37,866 bases of DNA, from assembly GCA_014376815.1 (NCBI GenBank), contig JACMQV010000299.1:1-37866 (forward strand). The letters run 5' to 3'. The position numbers and the translations under genes were made by a program. Origin of the DNA: Cryobacterium sp. (GTDB taxonomy: Bacteria; Actinomycetota; Actinomycetes; Actinomycetales; Microbacteriaceae). Positions 29,668 to 37,866 of this stretch are shown piece after piece (the stretch's first letter is position 1; each line of letters starts with the position of its first letter). Below the pieces are notes generated by a model. It was not told where the DNA came from. It searched no databases and saw only the letters and a program-made list of their open reading frames with translations.

Positions 29668-30441
29668 ATGACCTCTGAAACTCCCGCCGTGCTCGTGCGC
29701 GACCTGCATGCCCGCCGCGGCGCGCATCCGGTCCTGCACGGCCTGAACCTCACGGTGCCCCGCGGGCTGGTCGTCGGCCTGATCGGGCCCAGCGGCTGCG
29801 GTAAGACCACCCTGATGCGGGCGATCGTCGGCGTGCAGATCGTGCAGTCCGGCACCGTGACGGTGCTCGGCCGCCCCGCCGGTTCCGCGCCCCTGCGCCG
29901 CCGGGTCGGCTACGTCACCCAGGATGCCAGCGTCTACGACGACCTCACGGTGCGCCAGAACCTGCTCTACTTCCGCTCCGTGCTCGGGGTTCCCCGGGAC
30001 GACGTCGACCGGGTGATCGAGGCCACCGACCTGGCCCCGTATGCGGGCCAGCTGGCCGGGTCGCTCTCCGGCGGCCAGCGCAGCCGGGTTTCCCTGGCCG
30101 GCGCGCTGCTCGGCTCCCCCGAGCTGCTGGTGCTCGACGAACCGACGGTCGGCCTCGACCCGGTGCTGCGGGTGGAGCTGTGGGGCCTGTTCCACCGTCT
30201 CGCGGCGGCCGGAACGAGTCTGCTCGTCTCCAGCCACGTGATGGACGAGGCCGGCCGTTGCGACCGGCTCCTGCTGATGCGCGGCGGCGAGATCCTCGCC
30301 GACGACACCCCGGCCGGCCTGCTGGGCACCACCGGCACCCACGATGTCGAGGCGGCGTTCCTCGCGCTGATCGCGTCGCATCCGTCGGCCGCTAAAGCAT
30401 CTCCCGGCGGCCCGGAGCAGACGGATGAGGGCCACTCGTGA
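29668..30441 (+). CDS. ABC transporter ATP-binding protein (ABC-2 type exporter)
   Basis: GLIGPSGCGKTTLMRAIVGVQ...GSLSGGQRSRVSLAGALLGSPELLVLDEPTVGLDPVLR. Confidence 0.93.
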   Translation: MTSETPAVLVRDLHARRGAHPVLHGLNLTVPRGLVVGLIGPSGCGKTTLMRAIVGVQIVQSGTVTVLGRPAGSAPLRRRVGYVTQDASVYDDLTVRQNLLYFRSVLGVPRDDVDRVIEATDLAPYAGQLAGSLSGGQRSRVSLAGALLGSPELLVLDEPTVGLDPVLRVELWGLFHRLAAAGTSLLVSSHVMDEAGRCDRLLLMRGGEILADDTPAGLLGTTGTHDVEAAFLALIASHPSAAKASPGGPEQTDEGHS

Positions 30442-31172
30442 ATCCGCGCCGCACCCTGGCGACGACCGGCCGGGTACTCACCCAGATCCGGCATGACCCG
30501 CGCACGGTCGTGCTCCTCCTCGCCGTGCCCAGCCTGCTGATCGGGCTGCTGGCCTGGATCTTCTCCGACACCGAGGTCTTCGACACGGTCGGCCCGGCGA
30601 TGATCGCCCTGTTCCCGTTCACCATCATGTTCGTCGTCACCAGCATCACGACCCTGCGGGAACGGCGCACGGGGACCCTCGAGCGCCTGCTCTCGATGCC
30701 GCTCGGGAAGGGCGACTTCATCCTCGGCTACACGCTCGCCTTCGGCCTGCTCGCGGTGCTGCAGTCTTCGATCGCGGTCGGCTTCTCGGTCTGGGTCTGC
30801 GGGCTGGAGATCCAGGGCTCGATCTGGCTGCTGCTCGCCGTCGCCGTCGTTGACGCCGTTCTGGGCACCACGCTCGGCCTGCTGGCCAGCGCGTTCGCCC
30901 GGACCGAATTCCAGGTGGTGCAGTTCATGCCGCTGCTGGTCTTCCCGCAGATCCTGCTCTGCGGCATTTTCCTCCCCCGCGACCAGCTGCCGGACGCCCT
31001 CCAGGTGGTCAGCGACTGGCTGCCGCTCTCCCACGCCGTCGACGCTCTGCGGGCGGTGGCGACCGACTCCCGGGATGCCGCCTACGTCGCCGGCGAACTG
31101 CTGATCATCGGCGCCTGGATCGTCGGGGCCGTCGTGCTCGGTTCCGTCACCCTGCGCCGTCGCACCCCGTAG
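30438..31172 (+). CDS. ABC-2 type permease (GTG start)
   Basis: Multi-TM; RERRTGTLERLLSMPLGKGDFILGYTLAFG; 4-nt overlap with the ATPase gene. Confidence 0.92.
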   Translation: MNPRRTLATTGRVLTQIRHDPRTVVLLLAVPSLLIGLLAWIFSDTEVFDTVGPAMIALFPFTIMFVVTSITTLRERRTGTLERLLSMPLGKGDFILGYTLAFGLLAVLQSSIAVGFSVWVCGLEIQGSIWLLLAVAVVDAVLGTTLGLLASAFARTEFQVVQFMPLLVFPQILLCGIFLPRDQLPDALQVVSDWLPLSHAVDALRAVATDSRDAAYVAGELLIIGAWIVGAVVLGSVTLRRRTP

Positions 31173-31192
31173 CCGCCCCCGCTCCGCAGCTC

Positions 31193-31279
31193 GAACCAAT
31201 TCGGCGGAGATTTTGCCTAAAGCGGAGCAAAACACGCCAGGATCGCGCTCTCTTGCGAGAATCTCCGTCGAATTGGTTC
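31193..31279. repeat. family B palindromic repeat, copy 2
   Basis: GAACCAATTCGGCGGAGATTTTGC ... GCGAGAATCTCCGTCGAATTGGTTC; same 87-nt overall length as copy 1. Confidence 0.92.
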
Positions 31280-31329
31280 GGCGCCGGTGCGGGCAGGAGG
31301 GCGACGGGGGGGCGGGCGGGCTCGGCGGG

Positions 31330-32796
31330 TCAGCGGGCGGCGAGCACCTTCTGAAGCCAGCGGTAGGAGGACTTGGGCGTGCGCGTGCGGGTCCCGTCCA
31401 GGAAGTCCACGTGGACCAGCCCGAACCGCCGGGTGTAGCCGGCCGTCCACTCGAAGCTGTCCAGCAGGGACCAGATGAAGTAGCCGCGGAGGGTGACCCC
31501 GGCGGCGGGGCCGCCCGGGGCGACCGCGGCGAGCGCGGCCGTGAGGTGCTCGGCGAGGTAGTCGATCCGGGCCGGGTCGTGCACGGCTCCCCACTTGTCG
31601 GCCAGATCGGGGAAGCTCGCCCCGCCGGCCGTGATGTACACCGGCGGCAGGTCGTCGCCGTAGCGGTCCCTCAGCTCGCCCAGCGCCACGCCGAGGTACT
31701 CCGGGGCGATGGCGGCCCCGGCCCCGGTCACCGGGAACTCACGGAAGGGGATGACGTGGAAGGGGAACGCCACGACCGTTTCCGCCGGCCCGTCCCGGGG
31801 CGGACCCTGCGCGGTCACCGGCGCGGGGCCGGCCTTGATCCGGGACGGCTGGACGTAGTTGAGCCCGTAGAAGTCCAGCGGCTGGCGGATGGTGCGGAGA
31901 TCCTCGGGGTCGGTCTCCAGCAGCAGCCGCAGCGGGACCGCGTACGGTTCGGGCGGTTCCGGGTAGCGGCCGAGCAGAACCGCGTCGGCGTACATCCGGT
32001 TGTGGAGCACGTCGAACAGCGCAGCCGCCACCTCGTCGGCCTCCCGGCCGCTGGCGGCCTGCACGGGCGAGTGCACGTTGGCGATGCCGATTTCGCCGCG
32101 CACGTCGGCGGCGCGGGGCCCCTGCACGGCGAGGCCGTGGGCGAGTAACTGGTGGTGCGCGGCAGGCAGGGCGCCGAAGAGCCGCGCCTCCCCCGGCGCG
32201 TCGGTACCCAGGGCGTAGCCGTTCAGGGTCACCGTCGCGGGCTCGTTCAGGGTCACCCACGAATCGATCCGGTCGCCGAAGGCCTCGCCGAGCAGGTGCG
32301 CGTAGTCGCCGAACCGCATCGCGGTGTCGCGGTTCAGCCAGCCGCCGCGCAGCTTCAGCGGCGTGTCCCAGTGGTACAGCGTGGCCATCGGGCTGATGCC
32401 CGCCGCCAGCAGCCCGTCGAGCAGGCGGTCGTAGAACGCCAGGCCGGCCCGGCTGAGCGCCCCGCGGCCGTCCGGCTGCACCCGCGACCAGGCCAGCGAG
32501 AACCGGTACGCGTCGCCGCCCAGTTCGCGGAGCAGGACGACGTCGTCATCGACCCGGTTGAAGTGGTCGGCTGCCACGGAGGCGTTCGAACCGTCCCGGA
32601 TGCGGCCGGCCGCCGCCGTGAACGGGTCCCAGCTCGATTCCCCGCGCCCGCCCTCGCGGGCACCGCCCTCGATCTGGAACGCGGAGGTGGCCGTGCCCAC
32701 GACGAAGCCGCCGGGCAGCCGGTCTCCCAGCTCTGCGGCCCGGTGTTCCCAGGCGCGCGCCGCCGGGGTGTTGCTGTTGACCGGCTTGGTGCTCAT
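31330..32796 (-). CDS. glycoside hydrolase family 1 beta-glucosidase
   Basis: GFVVGTATSAFQIEGGAREGGRGESSWDPF...YRFSLAWSRVQPDG...LYHWDTPLKL...TLNEP...YFIWSLLDSFEWTAGYTRRFGLVHVDF. Confidence 0.93.
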   Translation of the reverse strand: MSTKPVNSNTPAARAWEHRAAELGDRLPGGFVVGTATSAFQIEGGAREGGRGESSWDPFTAAAGRIRDGSNASVAADHFNRVDDDVVLLRELGGDAYRFSLAWSRVQPDGRGALSRAGLAFYDRLLDGLLAAGISPMATLYHWDTPLKLRGGWLNRDTAMRFGDYAHLLGEAFGDRIDSWVTLNEPATVTLNGYALGTDAPGEARLFGALPAAHHQLLAHGLAVQGPRAADVRGEIGIANVHSPVQAASGREADEVAAALFDVLHNRMYADAVLLGRYPEPPEPYAVPLRLLLETDPEDLRTIRQPLDFYGLNYVQPSRIKAGPAPVTAQGPPRDGPAETVVAFPFHVIPFREFPVTGAGAAIAPEYLGVALGELRDRYGDDLPPVYITAGGASFPDLADKWGAVHDPARIDYLAEHLTAALAAVAPGGPAAGVTLRGYFIWSLLDSFEWTAGYTRRFGLVHVDFLDGTRTRTPKSSYRWLQKVLAAR

Positions 32797-34106
32797 CGAC
32801 CCAAAACTCTTTCCAGATAGCTGTTGCTGAAGCGGCGCTCCGGGTCAAGCCTGTCACGCACCGAGAGGAAGTCGTCGAAGTGCGGGTAGCTCGCCCGGAG
32901 CTCGTCCGCGCCCAGGTCATGCAGCTTGCCCCAGTGCGGGCGGCCGTCGTTCGCGCGCATGATCGCTTCCACCGCGTGGAAGTACTCGGCCGGGTCCTCC
33001 CGGAAGTACCGGTGCACGGCGATGTAGCCGGTCTCCCGGCCGCTCGCGGTGGAGAGCCACAGGTCGTCGGATGCCGCGGAGCGCACCTCGACCGGGAAGG
33101 AAATCCGCCAGCCCTGCTCCTCGATCAGCGCCCGCACCTCGCGCAGCGCCTGGGGAATCCGCTCCCGCGGCAGGGCGTACTCCATCTCCCGGAAGCGCAC
33201 CGCACGGTGCGTCACGAACACCCGGTTCGAGACATCCGTGAATTCGCGCCGCCCGCTGAGCCGGGCGGCGAGACGGTTGAACGGGGGGACCACAGGGGGC
33301 ACCAGCCGGCCCAACCCGCAGAGGGCCCGGTAGGCCCCGTTCGCCAGCAGTTCGTCGTCGACCCAGCGCGAGACCGGGCCGAGCGGCGACCGGCCCGCAT
33401 CCGCCGGAAGCCGGGTGTTGGTCTTGGTCAGCGCGGTGTCCGTGTGCGGGAACCAGTAGAACTCGAAGTGGTCGCTCGACTCCGACCGGTCCGGGTAGGC
33501 GTCCAGCACCTGTTCGAACGGTTCGGCCGCTTCGACGGCGTGCAGCAGGAACGCGGGCACGCACTGCAGGGTCAGATCCACCAGGATGCCCAACGCGCCG
33601 AGCCCGAGCCGGGCGGCGGGTAGCAGCTCGGCGTTCTCGGTCTCGCTCACATGCAGCAGGGTGCCGTCGCCGGTGACCAGGGTGAGGGCCACGATCTGGG
33701 TGGCCAGGCCGCCGAATCGGCCCCCGGTGCCGTGCGTCCCGGTGGAGGTGGCGCCCGAGATCGTCTGCCGGTCCACGTCGCCCATGTTCGCCAGGGCCAG
33801 GCCGTGGGGTTCGAGCAGCCGCGGCAGCTCGAACAGGCGCGTGCCGGCCGCGAGCGTCACCCGGCCGAGATCCGGGTCGACGCTGATCAGGCCGGCCAGA
33901 TCGAGCAGGTCCAGCTGCACCCCGCCCGCCACCGCGATCGCCGAGAAGCTGTGCCCGGAGCCCACCGCCTTGATCCGCAGCCCGGCCTTCGCGGCCGAGA
34001 CCACCGCCCGCTGCACGGCTCCGACGCTGCGGGGCCGCTCGACGCGCACCGGCCGCACGGTCTGGTTCCGGGCCCAGTTGATCCAGGCCGCCCCGCTCGC
34101 GCTCAC
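32793..34106 (-). CDS. FAD-linked D-arabinono-1,4-lactone oxidase-like / alditol oxidase-like protein (VAO family)
   Basis: KAVGSGHSFSAIAV...NMGDVDRQTISGATSTGTHGTGGRFGGLATQI; C-terminal ALO domain HWGKLH. Confidence 0.9.
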   Translation of the reverse strand: MSASGAAWINWARNQTVRPVRVERPRSVGAVQRAVVSAAKAGLRIKAVGSGHSFSAIAVAGGVQLDLLDLAGLISVDPDLGRVTLAAGTRLFELPRLLEPHGLALANMGDVDRQTISGATSTGTHGTGGRFGGLATQIVALTLVTGDGTLLHVSETENAELLPAARLGLGALGILVDLTLQCVPAFLLHAVEAAEPFEQVLDAYPDRSESSDHFEFYWFPHTDTALTKTNTRLPADAGRSPLGPVSRWVDDELLANGAYRALCGLGRLVPPVVPPFNRLAARLSGRREFTDVSNRVFVTHRAVRFREMEYALPRERIPQALREVRALIEEQGWRISFPVEVRSAASDDLWLSTASGRETGYIAVHRYFREDPAEYFHAVEAIMRANDGRPHWGKLHDLGADELRASYPHFDDFLSVRDRLDPERRFSNSYLERVLGR

Positions 34107-35338
34107 AGGAAAGCCTTCCCCTCGCCGCGGTAAGTCGGCAGGATGTCGACCACCTGCCCATTGTCCACCAGAGCGAATTCATTCACGTGCTCGCTCAGCT
34201 CCCCCGACTTGGCGTGACGCAGCCAGACGCGGTCGCCGACGGAGAGCGTGGCGGCGCCGGGCCCGGTCAGCGGGGACTGCACCTCGCCGGTCATTTCCCG
34301 AGGCATCAGGCGCAGGCCCTCCGGCCAGACCAGGCGCGGCAGGCGGTCGCGGCCGCCCGCCCCGGAAGCGACCCAGCCCCCGCCGAGCAGCGCGGCCGTG
34401 GCGGGGCTCGGCTTGCGCACGACGGAGAAGGCGACCGCGGCGGCCGGCGCGGGACGGAAGCCGGCGTAGTTGTCGAACAGGTGCCCGCCGAAGAAGCCGC
34501 TGCCGGCGGCGATGTCGGTGACGGATGCGTCGGCGTGGGTGCTCTCCAACGAGCCGGTTCCGCCCCCGTTCACGAACTCGAGCGCGGCGATCTCCCGCAC
34601 CGCGGCGACGGCCGCGCTGCGCCGGGCGGTGATCTCGGGCACGGACCGGCGGCGCACCCAGCGGTTGACCTGCCCCTGCACGGGCTTGCCGGGCGGGCGG
34701 TCCCCGATGCCGGCCACCTGCGCCTCGTAGGCCATCAAGCCCACGAGGGAGAAGCCGGGGCGGGCCACGACGACTTCGGCGAGACGGCGGGCCTCCGCGG
34801 GGGTGTGCACCGGCGAGCGCCACACGCCCAGGTGGCCGAGCACCGGGGCGTCCCAGGCGGCGTCGAGTTCCAGGCAGACCCGGATCGGGGCCCGGCCGGC
34901 CGGCGGGAGCACGGCGTCGATGAAGTCCAGCTGCGCGACCGAGTCGATCATCAGGGTGACCGTCGCGGCCAGCCGCGGCGAACGGCCCAGTCGCCGGATG
35001 CCGGACCGGTCAGCCGTGGGGTAGCCGACCAGGACATCCGTCACCGTCTCGGCCAGCCAGAGCGCCTCGGCGAGCGTGTAGGCGAGCACCCCGTGGAAGC
35101 CGGGCAGGGCCAGGATGGCCTCGATGACGCCGCGCACCCGGAGCGACTTGGTCGCCAGCCGGATCGGGGTGCCGCCCGCACGAATGCGCAGGGCCTGCGT
35201 GTTGTGCCGCAGCGCGTCCAGGTGCAGGGCGGCCACGGGGGTCTCCAGGTGCTCCGTGGCGGCCGTCAGAGCGGGCCAGAACTGCCCGGGGACCAGCCAG
35301 GGCTGCGAGGCCGGCCGGGAATCCAGGTCGAGGCCCAT
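34103..35338 (-). CDS. PLP fold-type III (alanine racemase N-terminal domain) amino acid deaminase/aldolase-like protein
   Basis: HLDALRHNTQALRIRAGGTPIRLATKSLRVRGVIEAIL; FVNGGGTGSLE; C-terminal beta domain. Confidence 0.85.
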   Translation of the reverse strand: MGLDLDSRPASQPWLVPGQFWPALTAATEHLETPVAALHLDALRHNTQALRIRAGGTPIRLATKSLRVRGVIEAILALPGFHGVLAYTLAEALWLAETVTDVLVGYPTADRSGIRRLGRSPRLAATVTLMIDSVAQLDFIDAVLPPAGRAPIRVCLELDAAWDAPVLGHLGVWRSPVHTPAEARRLAEVVVARPGFSLVGLMAYEAQVAGIGDRPPGKPVQGQVNRWVRRRSVPEITARRSAAVAAVREIAALEFVNGGGTGSLESTHADASVTDIAAGSGFFGGHLFDNYAGFRPAPAAAVAFSVVRKPSPATAALLGGGWVASGAGGRDRLPRLVWPEGLRLMPREMTGEVQSPLTGPGAATLSVGDRVWLRHAKSGELSEHVNEFALVDNGQVVDILPTYRGEGKAFL

Positions 35339-36600
35339 CAGCGCACCGTCTTCACCCGGGTGACGGCGAGCGCCCCGCCGAAAGCGCAGACGGCCGCGAG
35401 CACGAACAGGCCCTGGAATCCCCCGCCCAGGGCGACCGTGAACGCCCCCAGCAGCGGCGCGATCGCCTGCGGCACCGCGGTGGCGATGTTCATGATGCCG
35501 AGGTCCTTGCCGCGGGCGGCCGGATCGGGCAGCACCTGGGTGGCGAGCGCCTGGTCGACCGAGAGGAAGCAGCCGTAGCCGAGACCGAGGATGCCGGCGG
35601 CCACCATCGCGACGCCCAGGTCGGGGATGAAGGCGAGCAGCAGCGCCGCGAACCCCTGCAGGCCGGCCGCGACGACGACGAATCCCTTGCGGAGGCCGAG
35701 CGCATCGCTCCACCGCCCCAGGAAGATCGACGCCAGGATCACGAACACCATGTAGACGAGCGTGAGCAGGATCAGGTCGTCTTCCGCGTTGTCGTCGTTC
35801 AGGCCGAACATGAGGAAGTACAGCAACAGTGTCGTGCCGAAGGCGTTGCCGAAGCTGACCAGCACCCGGCTGAGCAGCGTCCAGCCGAAATCGGGGAACT
35901 CCCGCGGGCTGATCCAGAGGCTCGACACCAGGCCGCGCATGCTCAGCGGGGGGCGCTGGTGCGGCTGCAGCACCGCGTCGGGCAGCAGCAGGAACGGGAT
36001 CGACAGGACCAGGAGAAGAACCGCGACGACCAGATAGCCGGCGAACTGGCCCGTGAACAGCATCGTCACGAGCAGCAGGCCCACGATGATGCCCACCGCC
36101 TGCGGGGCGCTCAGCCAGCCCGACACGAATCCGCGCTGGTCGACCGGGACCTGGTCCGAGATGGTGGCGGTGAGCGCGGCCGTCATCACGCAGAAGCCGG
36201 TCAGCGCGAGCGCCCAGAAGAGCCCGATCCCCACCATCGTTCTCTGGGCGCCGAGCAGGAGGAGCGCGCCCGCGAACAGCACCGCCCCGCCGGCGATCCA
36301 GGGGCGGCGGCGGCCGAACCGGGAGGTGGTGCGGTCCGAGAGGGCCCCGGTCAACGGGTAGGCGACGATCGCGCACAGGCCGGCGATGCCCGAGATCACG
36401 CCGAAGGCGACGACGCTGTCCACCCAGTTCTCCGGCTGGAGGCGCCGGTCGATCTGGGCCGGCAGGAGCAGCTGCACGGGGGTGAGTTGCGCCATCCAGA
36501 TGCCGAGCCAGGCCGCCGCGAAGGCGGCGATCCAGCGCCCGGGAACGCGCCGGTTCGGTTCCGCGAAGACGGAGACGGCGAGGAGGTTCGGTGCGCTCAT
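35338..36600 (-). CDS. MFS transporter (sugar/glycoside type)
   Basis: 12-TM pattern; YPLTGALSDRTTSRFGRRRPWIAGGAVLF; TGATG-type overlap with the next gene. Confidence 0.9.
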   Translation of the reverse strand: MSAPNLLAVSVFAEPNRRVPGRWIAAFAAAWLGIWMAQLTPVQLLLPAQIDRRLQPENWVDSVVAFGVISGIAGLCAIVAYPLTGALSDRTTSRFGRRRPWIAGGAVLFAGALLLLGAQRTMVGIGLFWALALTGFCVMTAALTATISDQVPVDQRGFVSGWLSAPQAVGIIVGLLLVTMLFTGQFAGYLVVAVLLLVLSIPFLLLPDAVLQPHQRPPLSMRGLVSSLWISPREFPDFGWTLLSRVLVSFGNAFGTTLLLYFLMFGLNDDNAEDDLILLTLVYMVFVILASIFLGRWSDALGLRKGFVVVAAGLQGFAALLLAFIPDLGVAMVAAGILGLGYGCFLSVDQALATQVLPDPAARGKDLGIMNIATAVPQAIAPLLGAFTVALGGGFQGLFVLAAVCAFGGALAVTRVKTVR

Positions 36601-36712
36601 GCGCCGTCCCGTTCTGGTCGAGGGGCGGGGCAGATACCCCGATTTTTCAGTATGCACCATGCCCCGGACGCATAACGAATGTGTCGGTGTGCACCGAACG
36701 GCCCCTCCGGCG

Positions 36713-36741
36713 TTGACTTTGGCGTCCCTGCCCCGTGAAAT
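36713..36741 (+). promoter_or_regulatory. possible sigma70-type promoter for the secreted-protein gene
   Basis: TTGACT (36713-36718), 17-nt spacer, TGAAAT (36736-36741), 17 nt before the ATG. Confidence 0.3.
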
Positions 36742-36758
36742 GGTCACAGGGGGAATTC

Positions 36759-37866
36759 ATGGTTGGCACACGCCGCACCGGATCGGGCTCATCACCCGGG
36801 CCCTCCGAGCGCACCCGGCGGCGCCCGCGGACGGGTTCTCCGCGCCCCGGCCTTCTGCTCTTCCTTCTGGTGCCGGGCCTGCTGTTCCTGGTGCCGGGCC
36901 TGCTGTTCGGCACCTCCGCCGAGGCCGCGGTCGCCGCACCGAGCTCCGTGTCGGACTCGGCCACGTCCTCCCCCACGGCCACACCGGCGCCCGCCCCGAC
37001 GCCTGCCCCGACCCGGTCGTCGGCGCCGCCCACCGTCCCGCCGACGATCACCGGCCCGCAGCCGGGCAGCTTCGTCGGCAGCGGCAGCACCACCGTCTCC
37101 GGCACCGGCGAGCCCGGCCAGCAGATCCGGCTCCTGTCGGGGTTCGAGGGCGAGGACCCGTCCTGCATCGTCACCGTCGACGACTCCGGGGAGTGGAGCT
37201 GCACGGGAGTGCGGCTGCCCAGTGGGCCGTCCGTGCGGCTGCGAGTCGTGGTCACCGCCGGCCCGTCCCTCGCCGCGGAGCACACGATCGCCGTGCTGGC
37301 CGCCCCCGTCGTGACCGGCGGACCGGGCGGACGGGCGGCATCGAACGGCGTGGTGCGCGGGACGGCGTACCCGAACGCATCCGTCATCTCCTCGCTGGCC
37401 GACGGCAACCGGTGCACGGCGACGGCGGACGCCTCCGGCGCCTGGACCTGCGCGTTCGGCGGTGGCCTCACCAGTGGGCCCGCGGAGGTCACGGCAGCCC
37501 AGCAGAGCGCCTTCAGCCAGCCCTCCTGGTCGAACCACAGCGCAGCCGTCACCCTCCTGTTCGACGTTGACCGGCCCGCGGCGCCGACGCTGACCGAACC
37601 GGCCGGGGGCGGACGGATGCCACTCGAGCGGGCCACCTACGCCGGTTCCGGGGAGAACGGCGCTACCGTGACGGTCTTCGCCGGACCCTACTCGGTCTGC
37701 AGCGGCGTCGTCGCCTCCGGTTTGTGGACCTGCTCGGCCGGGGGCGTCGCCGCCGGGTCCTACCTCGTGACCGCGGTGCAACAGGATGCCGCGGGCAATG
37801 TGGGCCCGGGCAGTCCCGGCATCACCGTGGCCTACGGCCCGGCAGCGTCGGCCTCGGCGCCGGCGC
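36759..37866 (+). CDS. secreted/surface protein with repeated Cys-containing Ig-like modules, truncated by window end
   Basis: Open frame from ATG 36759 to the window edge (not in the ORF track): signal peptide PGLLLFLLVPGLLFLVPGLLFGTSAEAAVA, Pro/Thr linker, then modules with C-IVTVDDSGEWSC, C-TATADASGAWTC, C-SGVVASGLWTC. Confidence 0.8.
   Translation, partial: MVGTRRTGSGSSPGPSERTRRRPRTGSPRPGLLLFLLVPGLLFLVPGLLFGTSAEAAVAAPSSVSDSATSSPTATPAPAPTPAPTRSSAPPTVPPTITGPQPGSFVGSGSTTVSGTGEPGQQIRLLSGFEGEDPSCIVTVDDSGEWSCTGVRLPSGPSVRLRVVVTAGPSLAAEHTIAVLAAPVVTGGPGGRAASNGVVRGTAYPNASVISSLADGNRCTATADASGAWTCAFGGGLTSGPAEVTAAQQSAFSQPSWSNHSAAVTLLFDVDRPAAPTLTEPAGGGRMPLERATYAGSGENGATVTVFAGPYSVCSGVVASGLWTCSAGGVAAGSYLVTAVQQDAAGNVGPGSPGITVAYGPAASASAPA
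36867..36908. repeat. 21-bp perfect tandem duplication in signal peptide
   Basis: CTGGTGCCGGGCCTGCTGTTC twice, encoding LVPGLLF-LVPGLLF. Confidence 0.95.

Noticed and set aside
13215-31279. Families A and B as CRISPR repeats or integron attC sites
   Set aside because: Copies are single and kilobases apart with no spacer array, no cas genes, no integrase, and no attC core-site pattern.
34103-36376. 757-aa minus-strand ORF as one fusion protein
   Set aside because: N-terminal half is an out-of-frame reading of the MFS gene; the PLP protein starts at 35338.
36647-37781. Minus-strand ORFs (329 aa each) at the right edge and plus-strand 36386-37570
   Set aside because: They conflict with the open secreted-protein frame at 36759, which has a signal peptide and regular modules.

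Overview
This is a high-GC actinobacterial chromosome segment. The gene set (mycothiol conjugate amidase, DUF4245, DUF4307, DUF6264-like protein) suggests Microbacteriaceae, but no database search was possible. Most of the window is ordinary core genome: ychF, a 3'-5' exonuclease, rmuC, glpX, fbaA, ispH, xseAB, carbonic anhydrase, fumC, a PIN-PhoH protein, a class V aminotransferase, uppS, trhA, mca, greA, ilvA, an AI-2E family transporter, a four-gene polyamine/iron-type ABC importer, a YcaQ-like winged-helix protein, htpX-lemA and an ABC-2 exporter. It ends with a tightly overlapping four-gene cassette (MFS / PLP fold-III / FAD lactone-oxidase-like / GH1 beta-glucosidase) and a divergent, window-truncated secreted protein that the ORF track missed. 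The first ~1.5 kb looks accessory. The most unusual signal lies between genes. Two different palindromic repeat families occur twice each, always at convergent gene ends: family A, 55 nt, 51/55 identical between copies; family B, 87 nt in both copies, with strongly conserved arms and divergent loops. Two further convergent junctions carry 14-bp tandem repeats that duplicate the last bases of a gene including its stop codon (glpX x5, ispH x4). A third palindrome (96 nt) sits at the ychF / accessory boundary. The glpX-fbaA divergent promoter region contains two clean operator-like palindromes. All calls are from manual reading; none was verified by alignment.
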